Shown: positions 35,854 through 44,223 of the stretch, in pieces
Position numbering within the stretch: position 1 is the first letter of the stretch
Layout of the letters: each line of letters begins with the position of its first letter
Source of the DNA: JAWLEV01 sp041685915
GTDB taxonomy: Bacteria; Chloroflexota; Anaerolineae; UBA1429
Direction of reading: 5' to 3'
NCBI GenBank assembly: GCA_041685915.1
Contig: JAWLEV010000005.1
Location: 1 to 61,231 of the forward strand
Length of the DNA: 61,231 nt
Notes under the pieces: generated by a model
What the model was told of the DNA's origin: nothing
The model's database searches: none
The model's input: only the letters and a program-made list of their open reading frames with translations
Made by a program: the position numbers and the translations under genes

Positions 35854-35883
35854 AACCGCCTTTCCGTGATGAGAAAGGCGGTT
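35854..35883. terminator. Bidirectional hairpin terminator
   Basis: AACCGCCTTTC (35854-35864) pairs with GAAAGGCGGTT (35873-35883) over an eight-base loop, with an A-run on its left that becomes a T-run on the minus strand. It separates the membrane protein gene from the convergent Rrf2 gene. Confidence 0.8.
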
Positions 35884-35983
35884 CGTTCTTTCATCATATT
35901 AATAGTTCACTGTAGCGATAGATATCGGGCATCATATGTAGACCCCTTTGATCCCTTGTTCTCGTTTTATGTTTTAGAGGGAA

Positions 35984-36424
35984 TCAGGCCTGGGACTCTT
36001 TAGCACGCGCCTCGTATTCGGCCTGCGCGAGCTGGGCAAAGTCCGCCTCTTTCAGTATTCGCGCCATGGCATCTGTCGCGTGTTGCCACACATCGCGTAC
36101 CGGACAGTTCTCCACAAAGCTGCAAGCGTTCGTCACATTTTCCTGGATACAGGCGACGGGATCGATGGGTCCCTCCAGGGCGACGATCACCTCCAGAAGC
36201 GAGATATGATCTGGAGAGCGCGCCAGCATATGGCCCCCATGAGGGCCTCTACGGCTGCGGATCAGACCTGCCTTGCGCAGAGTGATCAACAGTTGATACA
36301 GATAATTCTCAGGGATCTCGCGCGCGGCAGCGATCTCGGCGCTTTGCACGTATCCCTCGCCAGCCCTCTTTGCGAGTTCCAGCATGGCGCGTATGCCGTA
36401 TTCCCCCTTGGTTGAGATCTTCAT
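35984..36424 (-). CDS. Rrf2-family transcriptional regulator with three cysteines
   Basis: 146-residue winged-helix regulator starting MKISTKGEYGIRAMLELAKR, with SAEIAAAREIPENYLYQLL as recognition region and GLIRSRRGPHGGHMLARSPD as wing. Three cysteines at about 92, 100 and 106 (ACIQENVTNACSFVENCPV) resemble the 2Fe-2S site of IscR/RsrR, so redox or iron-sulfur sensing is likely. No isc or suf genes are adjacent; the nearest neighbour on the same strand is a nitroreductase. It has its own promoter at 36477-36504. Confidence 0.92.
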   Translation of the reverse strand: MKISTKGEYGIRAMLELAKRAGEGYVQSAEIAAAREIPENYLYQLLITLRKAGLIRSRRGPHGGHMLARSPDHISLLEVIVALEGPIDPVACIQENVTNACSFVENCPVRDVWQHATDAMARILKEADFAQLAQAEYEARAKESQA

Positions 36425-36476
36425 AGACTACCCCATCGTGTCAGCGTAAATGAACCTTGTCTATCAACTTTGTTTA

Positions 36477-36504
36477 ATTATAGCACCCGTCGGTGGTGCG
36501 TCAA
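36477..36504 (-). promoter_or_regulatory. Promoter of the Rrf2 regulator gene
   Basis: Minus strand TTGACG (36504-36499), 16-base spacer, TATAAT (36482-36477). About 45 bases of leader follow, including AAAGTTGATAGACAAGG, a possible autoregulatory site. Confidence 0.6.
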
Positions 36505-36534
36505 AATGGGAGTATTTGTCGATGGAGCATCACT

Positions 36535-37074
36535 CTAGCGCTCAATATCATAGGTGTTCCAACTGGCCCGCTGTTCAAAGGTTTTTTTCTCCCGGCGGGC
36601 GCTTTCCTCGGCGGGATGTCCCACAGGTACCACCAGGGCCAGCAATCTATCGTCCGGCATATCCAAGACTTGTTGTGTTTGTTCTCGCACACCAGGAGCA
36701 TTGAAGGGGCCATCCAACCATCCGCAACAGTATCCCAGGGCTGTGGCTGCCAGCAGTATATTCTCCGTGGCTACAGCAAAGTCGGCAATAAGGCACTCGG
36801 TGGTGACGTCAAGGACTTTGTGGATGCGGGGGCGGGTCAGGATACCGATGAGGGCAGGAGCACTCTGCAGGATCTCGTTTTCGGTGATGTCGCCGATCTC
36901 CTCGATTATCTCTTGATCGTTCACGATGACGAATTCGGGCGACTGGCTATTGCCCGCTGAGGGCGCAGCTATTCCCGCCCGGACGATGCGTTCGAGATCC
37001 TCTTCAGGTATACTTTTTTTCGAAAAGAGCGCTTTGTGACTGTAACGACTTTCAATTACTTTGAAAAAATCCAT
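36535..37074 (-). CDS. Nitroreductase-family flavoprotein
   Basis: 179-residue FMN-dependent oxidoreductase. MDFFKVIESRYSHKALFSKK contains the SRYS-type FMN-phosphate binding start, AGIAAPSAGNSQSPEFVIVN near residue 33 and GYCCGWLDGPFNAPGVREQ near 113 are family blocks. Substrate unknown; members reduce quinones, nitro compounds or flavins. Monocistronic with promoter TTGACA/TAAACT at 37118-37146. Confidence 0.88.
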   Translation of the reverse strand: MDFFKVIESRYSHKALFSKKSIPEEDLERIVRAGIAAPSAGNSQSPEFVIVNDQEIIEEIGDITENEILQSAPALIGILTRPRIHKVLDVTTECLIADFAVATENILLAATALGYCCGWLDGPFNAPGVREQTQQVLDMPDDRLLALVVPVGHPAEESARREKKTFEQRASWNTYDIER

Positions 37075-37117
37075 CTTTTGCCTCCCTTATCATCTCGTTT
37101 GTACCATGGTATCTTGC

Positions 37118-37146
37118 AGTTTATCGTATGCTGAGTGGTGTGTCAA
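37118..37146 (-). promoter_or_regulatory. Promoter of the nitroreductase gene
   Basis: Minus strand TTGACA (37146-37141), 17-base spacer, TAAACT (37123-37118). Confidence 0.6.
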
Positions 37147-37179
37147 CCTTTTTATCTTCCGTTTATCGGCTGTTTTGGA

Positions 37180-37208
37180 TTGGACAAGATCGAATGTCCC
37201 TTTACAAT
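37180..37208 (+). promoter_or_regulatory. Promoter of the Gfo/Idh gene at 37245
   Basis: TTGGAC at 37180-37185, 17-base spacer, TACAAT at 37203-37208, divergent from the nitroreductase promoter. Confidence 0.5.
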
Positions 37209-37244
37209 ATATAGGGTGTGTCTCTCTTGTTTTGGAGGAATAGT

Positions 37245-38183
37245 GTGAAGGTATGTATGGTCGGTTCTGGTCGCATGGCGCGGGTTCACAGCCGCTGCCT
37301 CCGAGAGGTGCCGGGGGTGACCTTGGACACCGTTGTCAGCACGGATACGCAAGCATTAGAGCCCTTTGCTGATGAATTTGATTACAGACATGCGATCTCT
37401 GATCTGCATGAGGCGCTCGGGGATCCCGACCTGGACGCTGTGGTGATATGTACCCCGAACGCGCTTCATGCTTCGCAGAGCGCATTGGGCCTACGTGCCG
37501 GCAAGCACGTGCTCTGCGAGATCCCCCTGGCGTTGAGTCTCCAGGAAGGGGAAGAACTGACCCGTTTGGCCGAAGAGAAGGATCTCACGCTCATGGTATG
37601 CCATACGGAACGGTTCAGGTCTGGTCGAATGGAGCTTGCTGAGCGTATCGCCTCGGGCGCGCTGCATCCCAAGCACGTCATGGCCCGGTTTCATATGCTA
37701 CGCCGCGGTCGGCTACAGACCGATCCGCAGCGAAAAGGGTGGGTGGACAATCTGCTTTGGCATCATGGGTGCCATGCGGTGGATGCTGTGTTGAGTCTTC
37801 TTGGAGGAACGGAAGCCCTGGAATTACATGCACAATTCGGGCCACCATGGCCGTCCCTGGGTCTACCCATAGATATCGATCTACAATGGTGTACGCCAGC
37901 GGATGTTTTGGTCAATATAGCTCTGTCCCATAATGCACACTGGGGTGTACACGACTATCGTTTCATCTGTTTAGAGGATACGGTGGTGTGTGATCACGGG
38001 ACGCTACGTAACAAGGAGGGCATCTTGGTGGAAGGGGACAAAGGTTTAGCCCCGAATATGAGACAGGCGCGGGAGTTCGTGGACGCTGTGCGCGAGGGGC
38101 GCGAGCCATTGGTGAGCGGAAAGGCTGCTCTGTCCACGCTGCGTATACTGCAAAAAGCCTGGGATACGTTCTATCAGGCGTGA
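37245..38183 (+). CDS. Gfo/Idh/MocA-family oxidoreductase (EIP variant)
   Basis: 312 residues; VCMVGSGRMARVHSRCLREV Rossmann start, DAVVICTPNALHASQSALGL, and HVLCEIPLALSLQEGEELT, where isoleucine replaces the EKP lysine. Histidines in DNLLWHHGCHAVDAVLSLL may take part in catalysis. GTG 37245 is chosen for TTGGAGGA five bases upstream; an in-frame GTG at 37218 has no ribosome site. Followed by an acyltransferase-like gene 52 bases later. Substrate unknown. Confidence 0.85.
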   Translation: MKVCMVGSGRMARVHSRCLREVPGVTLDTVVSTDTQALEPFADEFDYRHAISDLHEALGDPDLDAVVICTPNALHASQSALGLRAGKHVLCEIPLALSLQEGEELTRLAEEKDLTLMVCHTERFRSGRMELAERIASGALHPKHVMARFHMLRRGRLQTDPQRKGWVDNLLWHHGCHAVDAVLSLLGGTEALELHAQFGPPWPSLGLPIDIDLQWCTPADVLVNIALSHNAHWGVHDYRFICLEDTVVCDHGTLRNKEGILVEGDKGLAPNMRQAREFVDAVREGREPLVSGKAALSTLRILQKAWDTFYQA

Positions 38184-38235
38184 TGTACAAGGATCGCCGA
38201 TGGAGATATCTTGGACCGCTGAAAGGGATTCCGGT

Positions 38236-39555
38236 ATGGATATCAGCACATTAGGTGAATGGTTACTACATCGCCTGGAACTCAGGCCAGTTCAGACATT
38301 TCGCAATAGCCTGCGGCAGGATGCCACAGCTCATCTGCTCAGTCGCGTTCTCGGAGAGGAGGAAGTTCAAGAGATCAGGGCCTTGCTGGATCGTCCGGCG
38401 GCGGATGGAAAGGGGCCGGCCGTTGTACTATTGCCAGGCCTTTTAGGATCTGTTCTTGCCAGTACGTGTGGCGTAAGCGCTGTATTATGGTTTAATCCAG
38501 CGATCCTTTTGGATGGTCACGTTAACCTGCTGGAGCTAGATGGGACGGGGAAAAAGGATCGCATGCCCGATGTGAGCGTCGCGCCCATAGCCATCGAGAA
38601 GATCGTCTATCTGAAACTCATTCTTACCCTGGCTCGGGAGACGCGTCTGTACGAGTTTCCTTATGACTGGCGGCGTTCCCTGGAAAGTAATGCGCAAAAG
38701 TTACATGGAGCCATTCAACGCTGGGCAAAGGTGGCCCCGGAGCGACGTTTCGTACTTGTGGGGCATAGTATGGGAGGTATGCTTGCACGCATCTATTCGG
38801 CCATATATCCGCAGCAAGCGGAAGAGCGTCTCGATTCCGTCATCATGCTAGGCAGCCCCCTTTATGGGGCGCCCCTCGCCGTGCTTGGTCTGGCGGGGCA
38901 GGCGCTTCCGGGACTGATTATCTCCCGGTTGCATCCCGATAATGACGTGGAGAATTTGGTGAGGACATGGCCCAGTATGTATCAGCTCTTGCCGCCACCT
39001 CCCGAACTTTTTCCGGCCGATGTGAAATATCCCACGGATTGGGATATCTATGATGCAGAGGCGTGGGGCATATCGGGGTTACGACAGGAATATTTTGACG
39101 ACGCGCGAGAGCTTCACCGTCGCCTTGCTGCCGCTGATCCTCCGGTAAGAGTTCTGCAGATTGCCGGCTGTCATAAACGGACATTGGCCCACATTCGAGG
39201 TTCCCAGAAAGATTCCAAGGGGGAACAGGATTATCAGCTTGATTATCAGGATTCGGGAGATGGCGCAGGGGATGGTATCGTTCCTCTCTGGTCCGTACGA
39301 GGAGAAGGTGTGTCTACTTATTACGTGGAGATGACACATGACGCTTTGGCCTATGACAATATAGTCATAGAGGCCGTTATAGACCTTGTGCATCAGCAGG
39401 AGCCGGCTTTGCCGCGCGAGTTGCCCGAGCAAAAGGGGATTGCTGAGAGACTTGGACCCGAGCCCCTGGTACAGCGGGTTGCGAGTCTTCGTGAGCGGCT
39501 GGAGAAAGGGACCTTTTCCCGTGAGGATCTTAAGAGTTTCCTGTTTAGAAGATAG
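38236..39555 (+). CDS. LCAT-like alpha/beta hydrolase
   Basis: 439 residues with the alpha/beta-hydrolase nucleophile elbow VLVGHSMGGMLARIYSAIYP, an oxyanion region PAVVLLPGLLGSVLAST near residue 75, catalytic Asp in GDGIVPLWS and His in VEMTHDALAYDNIV. The YDWRRSLE and DSVIMLGSPLYGAPLAVLGL segments match lecithin:cholesterol acyltransferase-like lipases. A short C-terminal tail (EREKGTFSREDLKSFLF-like) is unassigned. No signal peptide. ATG 38236 follows AAAGGG; an in-frame ATG at 38200 is the alternative. Likely acts on acyl esters or phospholipids. Confidence 0.82.
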   Translation: MDISTLGEWLLHRLELRPVQTFRNSLRQDATAHLLSRVLGEEEVQEIRALLDRPAADGKGPAVVLLPGLLGSVLASTCGVSAVLWFNPAILLDGHVNLLELDGTGKKDRMPDVSVAPIAIEKIVYLKLILTLARETRLYEFPYDWRRSLESNAQKLHGAIQRWAKVAPERRFVLVGHSMGGMLARIYSAIYPQQAEERLDSVIMLGSPLYGAPLAVLGLAGQALPGLIISRLHPDNDVENLVRTWPSMYQLLPPPPELFPADVKYPTDWDIYDAEAWGISGLRQEYFDDARELHRRLAAADPPVRVLQIAGCHKRTLAHIRGSQKDSKGEQDYQLDYQDSGDGAGDGIVPLWSVRGEGVSTYYVEMTHDALAYDNIVIEAVIDLVHQQEPALPRELPEQKGIAERLGPEPLVQRVASLRERLEKGTFSREDLKSFLFRR

Positions 39556-39593
39556 GGTATCGCCTCATTCGAGGCGTTGTTAGAGGGGTGGAG

Positions 39594-40259
39594 ATGGCTG
39601 ACCTGAAGGATACCTATATTCGTGTTCTCGATTATCTACATGAGGGTATGGAGGATGATCCTGTATACGAATGGATTCTTGAAGAAACGACGAGGAGAGG
39701 ATTGCCTCGCATTCAGATCACTCCCCTTCAAGGTCGTTTCATTCATTTGTTGGTTGGACTGACAGGGGCTCAGAACATTTTGGAGGTTGGCACTTTGGCA
39801 GGCTATAGCACAATGTGGATGGCGAAAGCGCTTCCTGCTGGGGGGAGACTCATTACCCTGGAGGCCGATGAACGGCATGCGGCTCTGGCCCGAGAAGCCT
39901 TTGCGCGGGCCGGTGTTAACGAAAAGGTTGAGGTGTTGGTCGGCCCTGCTCTGGCGACGATGGCTCAACTTTCGCTGGAGGAGCCATTAGATATGGTGTT
40001 CGTCGATGCGGATAAGCCTAACAATATCAACTATTTCAAGTGGGCTGCAGCGCGCACGCGATCCGGAGGACTTGTCCTTGTGGATAATGTTCTGATGAAC
40101 GGGCGTGTGCTGGCCGATGGAGCCAGCGATTATATTCAATCCATAAAAGCATTTAACCGTTATATATTCGATAATTACGATCACAATGTGAACGTGATCC
40201 CTTTTTATAAAAAAGATGAGGATAATCTGGATGGTATCATGATCGTCCAGATCAAGTGA
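39594..40259 (+). CDS. Class I SAM-dependent O-methyltransferase (caffeoyl-CoA type)
   Basis: 221-residue catechol/caffeoyl-CoA-type O-methyltransferase. ILEVGTLAGYSTMWMAKALP (SAM motif I) is near residue 64 and DMVFVDADKPNNINYFKWA (metal-binding Asp/Asn) near 135, followed by GGLVLVDNVLMNGRVLA. The end of the preceding LCAT-like gene is 38 bases upstream. ATG 39594 lies just after GAGGGGTGGAG; GTG 39588 is possible. Substrate not predictable. Confidence 0.9.
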   Translation: MADLKDTYIRVLDYLHEGMEDDPVYEWILEETTRRGLPRIQITPLQGRFIHLLVGLTGAQNILEVGTLAGYSTMWMAKALPAGGRLITLEADERHAALAREAFARAGVNEKVEVLVGPALATMAQLSLEEPLDMVFVDADKPNNINYFKWAAARTRSGGLVLVDNVLMNGRVLADGASDYIQSIKAFNRYIFDNYDHNVNVIPFYKKDEDNLDGIMIVQIK

Positions 40260-40285
40260 TCCACTGATATGTATGGAGGTGGAAC

Positions 40286-42046
40286 GTGGATACTATTAAA
40301 TTCGTAGCACTTTATGCGAAAAAATATAAAAAGGAACTACTCATTGCCGTCGTATCTATGGTCGGTTTGGTCGGCGTGCAGCTCGTATCCCCCTGGGTTG
40401 TGCGTGAGTTGATCTCTTTGGTGCAAGACCAGGCATGGAGCGAGGGAATGGGGATAGCAATTCGCCGGCTTGCTTTACTTTTGCTGGGAACGTATGTCTT
40501 GCGTTTCCTGCTCCAGTTTCTACGCAACTATATGGCCCACGTCGCTGGTTGGGGTGTGGTTGCGGATGCGCGTCATGACGTTTATGAGCACCTGCAGCGC
40601 CTTTCGCTGCACTTTTACGAGGATCAACAGGTAGGCGAACTCATGTCGCGCATGGTCAATGACTCGGACAAATTCGAGCGCCTGATCGCTCACGCTATAC
40701 CCGACGTATTGGTCAACTGTCTCATGTTCCTGGGGGTGGTGGGGGTGATGGTGAGCATGAACTGGAAGCTGATGCTCTTGACCATGGTCCCGGTGCCGTT
40801 GGTGTTTTTGGCCATGCAAGGTTTTGGGCAGTATGTGCGCCCCGCTTTTCGTGAACGACAGGAGGATCTGGCCGAACTCAATGCCACGATCAACGATAAT
40901 TTATCGGGCATCCGTGAGATTAAGGTTTTCACACGAGAGCCGATCGAGCGGAAGCGCGTATGGGAGCGTATTCGGGAGTATCGGGACTCGATGATACATG
41001 CCCTGCGACTCATGGCGATTTTCAGTCCCGGCGTCGAGTTTGCCTCTTCTCTGGGAACGGTGATCGTCATCTATTTTGGGGGACGGCTCGCCTTTCAGCA
41101 GACATTACCACTGGAAGACCTGGTGGCTTTTTTCCTATATCTGGATCTTTTTTATCAGCCGGTGCGTGTCCTCAGCCATGTCTGGGAGCATATTCAGGAG
41201 GCTCTCTCCGGTGCCGATCGCGTGAAGGAACTGCTTGAGGAGGATCCAGAGGTGACGGACAAGCCGGATGCTATCGAGCTTGCGCGTGTGGAGGGGACTA
41301 TTAAGTTTCATAACGTGGGCTTTTCTTATGAGGAGGGAGAAAAGGTTCTGCGAAATATCAACCTGGAGATACCCGCGAAGACAGCATTGGCCCTCGTCGG
41401 TCCTACCGGTGTGGGCAAGACGACGTTGGCGGCTCTCGTTCCCCGTTTTTACGACGTCACCGAGGGGGCTATCACCATCGATGGGTACGATATACGCGAC
41501 GTTACGCTAAAGAGCCTGCGACAGCAGATATCGATGGTGCTTCAGGACGTTTTCCTCTTTCACGGTACGATAAAAGATAATATCCTCTTTGGGCGTTCCG
41601 ATGCCACGGATCATGAGGTGATCGAGGCGGCCAAGATTGCCAACGCCCACGACTTTATTATGGATCTGCCCGATGGATATGATACCCTGGTCGGAGAGCG
41701 GGGGGTCAAGCTGTCGGGAGGACAGAAACAGCGCGTTTCCATCGCCCGTGCGGTGCTCAAGGATGCGCCCATTCTGATTCTCGACGAGGCAACATCCTCC
41801 GTGGATACGGAGACGGAGCTTCTTATCCAGCAAGCCCTGGAGCGTTTAATGGAGGGCAAAACGACGATCGTCATCGCGCACCGTCTGTCCACAGTGCGGC
41901 ATGCCGATTTCATCGTCGTGCTCAAGGGCACGGGTATATTGGAACGGGGTTCGCATGAGGAACTCATGAGGAAGGATGGACTCTACAAACACCTTTGGGA
42001 AGTGCAGAGCAGGCCCATGGAGGAGTTGACTCCTGTTGAGGTGTGA
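40286..42046 (+). CDS. ABC exporter, fused permease/ATPase (MsbA/MdlB-like)
   Basis: 586-residue half-transporter. Six membrane helices in residues 1-310 are followed by an ATPase with Walker A GPTGVGKTTLAALVPRFYD, Q-loop SMVLQDVFLF, signature VKLSGGQKQRVSIARAVLKD, Walker B ILILDEATSSVDTETE and the H-loop IVIAHRLST. It probably acts as a homodimer exporting a lipid or drug. GTG 40286 follows GGAGGTGGAAC. Closely behind the O-methyltransferase gene and likely co-transcribed with it. Confidence 0.94.
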   Translation: MDTIKFVALYAKKYKKELLIAVVSMVGLVGVQLVSPWVVRELISLVQDQAWSEGMGIAIRRLALLLLGTYVLRFLLQFLRNYMAHVAGWGVVADARHDVYEHLQRLSLHFYEDQQVGELMSRMVNDSDKFERLIAHAIPDVLVNCLMFLGVVGVMVSMNWKLMLLTMVPVPLVFLAMQGFGQYVRPAFRERQEDLAELNATINDNLSGIREIKVFTREPIERKRVWERIREYRDSMIHALRLMAIFSPGVEFASSLGTVIVIYFGGRLAFQQTLPLEDLVAFFLYLDLFYQPVRVLSHVWEHIQEALSGADRVKELLEEDPEVTDKPDAIELARVEGTIKFHNVGFSYEEGEKVLRNINLEIPAKTALALVGPTGVGKTTLAALVPRFYDVTEGAITIDGYDIRDVTLKSLRQQISMVLQDVFLFHGTIKDNILFGRSDATDHEVIEAAKIANAHDFIMDLPDGYDTLVGERGVKLSGGQKQRVSIARAVLKDAPILILDEATSSVDTETELLIQQALERLMEGKTTIVIAHRLSTVRHADFIVVLKGTGILERGSHEELMRKDGLYKHLWEVQSRPMEELTPVEV

Positions 42047-42165
42047 GGACTCCTCAGCCCATTCTTAGTTCAGCCATAATATAGAACGGTGTTGAAACCC
42101 CGCTTAGCAGGTGCCTGACTTCTAGTCCCGTTTAGGGGTGTGCTCTCGTGGTAGAAGAACACAAA

Positions 42166-42199
42166 AAACCGCACGGCCTGCGGAGAAGCCGTGCGGTTT
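42166..42199 (-). terminator. Terminator of the cold-shock gene
   Basis: AAACCGCACGGC (42166-42177) pairs with GCCGTGCGGTTT (42188-42199) around a ten-base loop. On the minus strand it is followed by a T-run, so it ends the csp transcript; it may also stop transcription from the ABC gene. The rest of the 240-base gap after the ABC gene holds only a weak CAGTGGAC/GTCCACTG pairing. Confidence 0.8.
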
Positions 42200-42288
42200 G
42201 AGGCTCTGGGCAGTGGACTATCTCAAAGTTAAAATTCCTTGTCCACTGTTATCCCTCGGGCGCAGAACTAGCTGCGCCATGAAATTTA

Positions 42289-42498
42289 CTATATCAGCTT
42301 CACATGGGCGGCCTGCAGCCCCTTCTGACCTTCCTCGACGGTAAACTCGACCTGTTGATTCTCCTGTAGAGAACGGAACCCCGCCCCCTCGATGGCCGAG
42401 TAATGGACAAATACGTCTTCTCCAGCGTCGCGGGAGATAAAGCCGTATCCTTTGCTATCATTGAACCACTTGACAGTACCTTTTTCTCTTTCACTCAT
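42289..42498 (-). CDS. Cold-shock protein (CspA family)
   Basis: 69-residue single-stranded nucleic-acid-binding protein. RNP1 KGYGFISRD is near residue 16 and RNP2 DVFVHYSAIEG near 28, with VKWFNDSKGYG at the start. ATG 42498 follows AAGGAG nine bases upstream. Expression is from a consensus promoter about 110 bases upstream, with a hairpin terminator in between (see 42545-42579). Confidence 0.96.
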   Translation of the reverse strand: MSEREKGTVKWFNDSKGYGFISRDAGEDVFVHYSAIEGAGFRSLQENQQVEFTVEEGQKGLQAAHVKLI

Positions 42499-42544
42499 TT
42501 TCTGTGCTCCTTAAAGTTACGATTTTAGGCGAAGCGGTGCAGGC

Positions 42545-42579
42545 AAAAAAACCATCCAGCCTCCGCAAGTCTGGACGGT
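42545..42579 (-). terminator. Hairpin terminator inside the cold-shock 5' leader (candidate attenuator)
   Basis: On the minus strand ACCGTCCAG (42579-42571) pairs with CTGGATGGT (42559-42551), nine pairs with one G-U, eleven-base loop, followed by a run of seven T. It lies about 30 bases after the predicted transcription start and 47 bases before the csp ATG, so read-through is needed for expression. Confidence 0.65.
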
Positions 42580-42615
42580 CCTCCAACAGCCAAACCCTAC
42601 TTCATCCTGCTTTAA

Positions 42616-42643
42616 ATGATACCATATTTCTGTAAAATGTCAA
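42616..42643 (-). promoter_or_regulatory. Promoter of the cold-shock gene
   Basis: Minus strand TTGACA (42643-42638), 16-base spacer, TATCAT (42621-42616). It gives a leader of about 110 bases, long like those of other cold-shock mRNAs. Confidence 0.65.
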
Positions 42644-42750
42644 ATCTCATCTTTTATGATTTATGCAAGAATGGCTTGTCTTGTGCGAGCCAATCGTGTA
42701 CACTCACCTTCGTATGGATCTGGGATGTTGTGAGACTGGAGGTTTAGGCG

Positions 42751-43944
42751 ATGGAGATTACGGATCTAAAGTGTACTGTTCTGGGGCAGAACCCTGTCGT
42801 TCGCGTTGTCACCGACGCGGGCATCGATGGATTTGGCGAGGTAGAAAGCGCCAAGTCCTATCTCAAGCCTCATATCATGTTCTACAAACCGCTCATCCTC
42901 GGCGAGGACCCCACGAACGTGGAGGGGGTCATGCGTAAGATTCGACGTATGGGAAGCTTTAAGCCCTGGGGGAGTGCGGTGAGCGCCATCGAGATCGCCC
43001 TTTGGGACATCGCGGGCAAGGCTGCCGGGCTGCCCATTTACAAACTCCTAGGGGGCAAGGTTCGCGATAGGGTGCGCGTGTACAATGGTGCGGTGAGATT
43101 CCCCATGGACGGCGTATCCGCCGAAGATTATGCTGAGAATATGGCCAAGATGAAGGCGCGTGAGGAGAATTTTTGCATCATCAAGCAGGGTATCGGATTT
43201 CATGGTACGCAGATGGCGACCCAGGTCCCTAATTTCTTTTATGGAGAACCTGAGACCGGGAGGGCACACCCCAACCGTGGCCTCTTGACGGAGACGGGAC
43301 TGGATCACGTCATCGCCTGTGTGGAGGCCATGAAGGGGGTTCTAGGGGATCAGGTGGGGCTCGCCCTCGACTGTGGACCAGGCTGGATGGTTTCCGATGC
43401 CATCAAGCTGGCCAAGGCCCTGGAGCCTCTCAACGTGATGTGGCTAGAGGATCTGATCACCGGCGATTATACTCCCTATGTTCTGGCCGACCTCTACCGA
43501 GAGGTGACGCAAAGCACATCCACACCCATACACACGGGCGAGCAGATTTACCTGCGGCAGAACTTTCAGGCGCTCATCGAGGAGCAGGCGGTGAACGTCG
43601 TGGGGCCTGATCCCTGCGATGTAGGGGGGCTGGCGGAGTTGAAGTGGATCGCCGAATACGCGGATCTCCATGGTATCCTGATGGCACCTCATGGTACGGG
43701 GGATGGCCTTTTAGGGCTTGCGGCGTTGGTACAGGTTTCTGCAACGTTGCCCGACAACTTTATCGCTTTCGAGTATCCGGTCGGACGACCGGACTGGTGG
43801 TACGATATCGTCGAGGGGCTTCCGGATCCCATCGTTGAGGACAGCCACGTTGAGGTGTGGGACAGGCCGGGCCTAGGGGTGGAGCTGAAGGCGGAGGCGG
43901 CGCGCCAATATCTGCCAGAGGGTGACGAGGACTTTTTTGACTAA
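42751..43944 (+). CDS. Enolase-superfamily dehydratase/racemase (mandelate racemase/muconate lactonizing type)
   Basis: 397-residue enolase-superfamily protein. Metal ligands appear as LALDCGPGWM (Asp, near residue 208), MWLEDLITGDY (Glu, near 232) and HTGEQIYLRQNF (Glu, near 259). LMAPHGTGDGLLGLAALVQV near 310 supplies the catalytic histidine as in D-galactonate and related acid-sugar dehydratases. No KxK motif is evident. ATG 42751 follows GGAGGTTTA. Acid-sugar dehydration is likely; the specific sugar is unknown. Monocistronic with a terminator at 43954. Confidence 0.88.
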   Translation: MEITDLKCTVLGQNPVVRVVTDAGIDGFGEVESAKSYLKPHIMFYKPLILGEDPTNVEGVMRKIRRMGSFKPWGSAVSAIEIALWDIAGKAAGLPIYKLLGGKVRDRVRVYNGAVRFPMDGVSAEDYAENMAKMKAREENFCIIKQGIGFHGTQMATQVPNFFYGEPETGRAHPNRGLLTETGLDHVIACVEAMKGVLGDQVGLALDCGPGWMVSDAIKLAKALEPLNVMWLEDLITGDYTPYVLADLYREVTQSTSTPIHTGEQIYLRQNFQALIEEQAVNVVGPDPCDVGGLAELKWIAEYADLHGILMAPHGTGDGLLGLAALVQVSATLPDNFIAFEYPVGRPDWWYDIVEGLPDPIVEDSHVEVWDRPGLGVELKAEAARQYLPEGDEDFFD

Positions 43945-43953
43945 CGTCTTGCC

Positions 43954-43988
43954 GCACATAGGACAGATTACCTAGCTGTCCTATGTGC
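43954..43988. terminator. Hairpin terminator after the enolase-superfamily gene
   Basis: GCACATAGGACAG (43954-43966) pairs perfectly with CTGTCCTATGTGC (43976-43988), nine-base loop, followed by ACTTTTG. It separates the enolase-superfamily gene from the lysine operon promoter. Confidence 0.8.
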
Positions 43989-44018
43989 ACTTTTGATTCA
44001 AGATAGTGCTTGTGATTT

Positions 44019-44047
44019 TTGACAGTAGTTGGAGCCTGTGTTATAGT
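44019..44047 (+). promoter_or_regulatory. Consensus promoter of the lysine operon
   Basis: TTGACA at 44019-44024, 17-base spacer, TATAGT at 44042-44047. Transcription would start near 44054, leaving a leader of about 265 bases before lysW. Confidence 0.8.
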
Positions 44048-44100
44048 GTGTCTCGGTTTCGATTCTGGTAGGTATATGTAGAGACTTTGGAGTTGGTCAA

Positions 44101-44175
44101 GTGAGGGCTGCAGGACGTAAAGCCTATTTTCCCAAGCGTGGCAAGTCGGAGGGACCAGGGCTCTGGTCTGGTTAG
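44101..44175 (+). CDS. Candidate Lys/Arg-containing leader peptide of the lysine operon
   Basis: A 24-codon reading frame, GTG 44101 to TAG 44173-44175, preceded by GGAG eight bases upstream. It contains three Lys and three Arg codons (RAAGRKAYFPKRGK) in its first half. Lys codons at 44119, 44134 and 44143 lie just before the switch region 44153-44171, and its stop codon lies just after it, as in amino-acid operon leader peptides. The start codon is also part of a possible helix. Existence of the peptide is inferred; a purely structural RNA is the alternative. Confidence 0.4.
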   Translation: MRAAGRKAYFPKRGKSEGPGLWSG

Positions 44176-44223
44176 GCTTGCTGTTACATCGCACCTGACT
44201 TGACGACTTTTGTGAAAGTGTAT

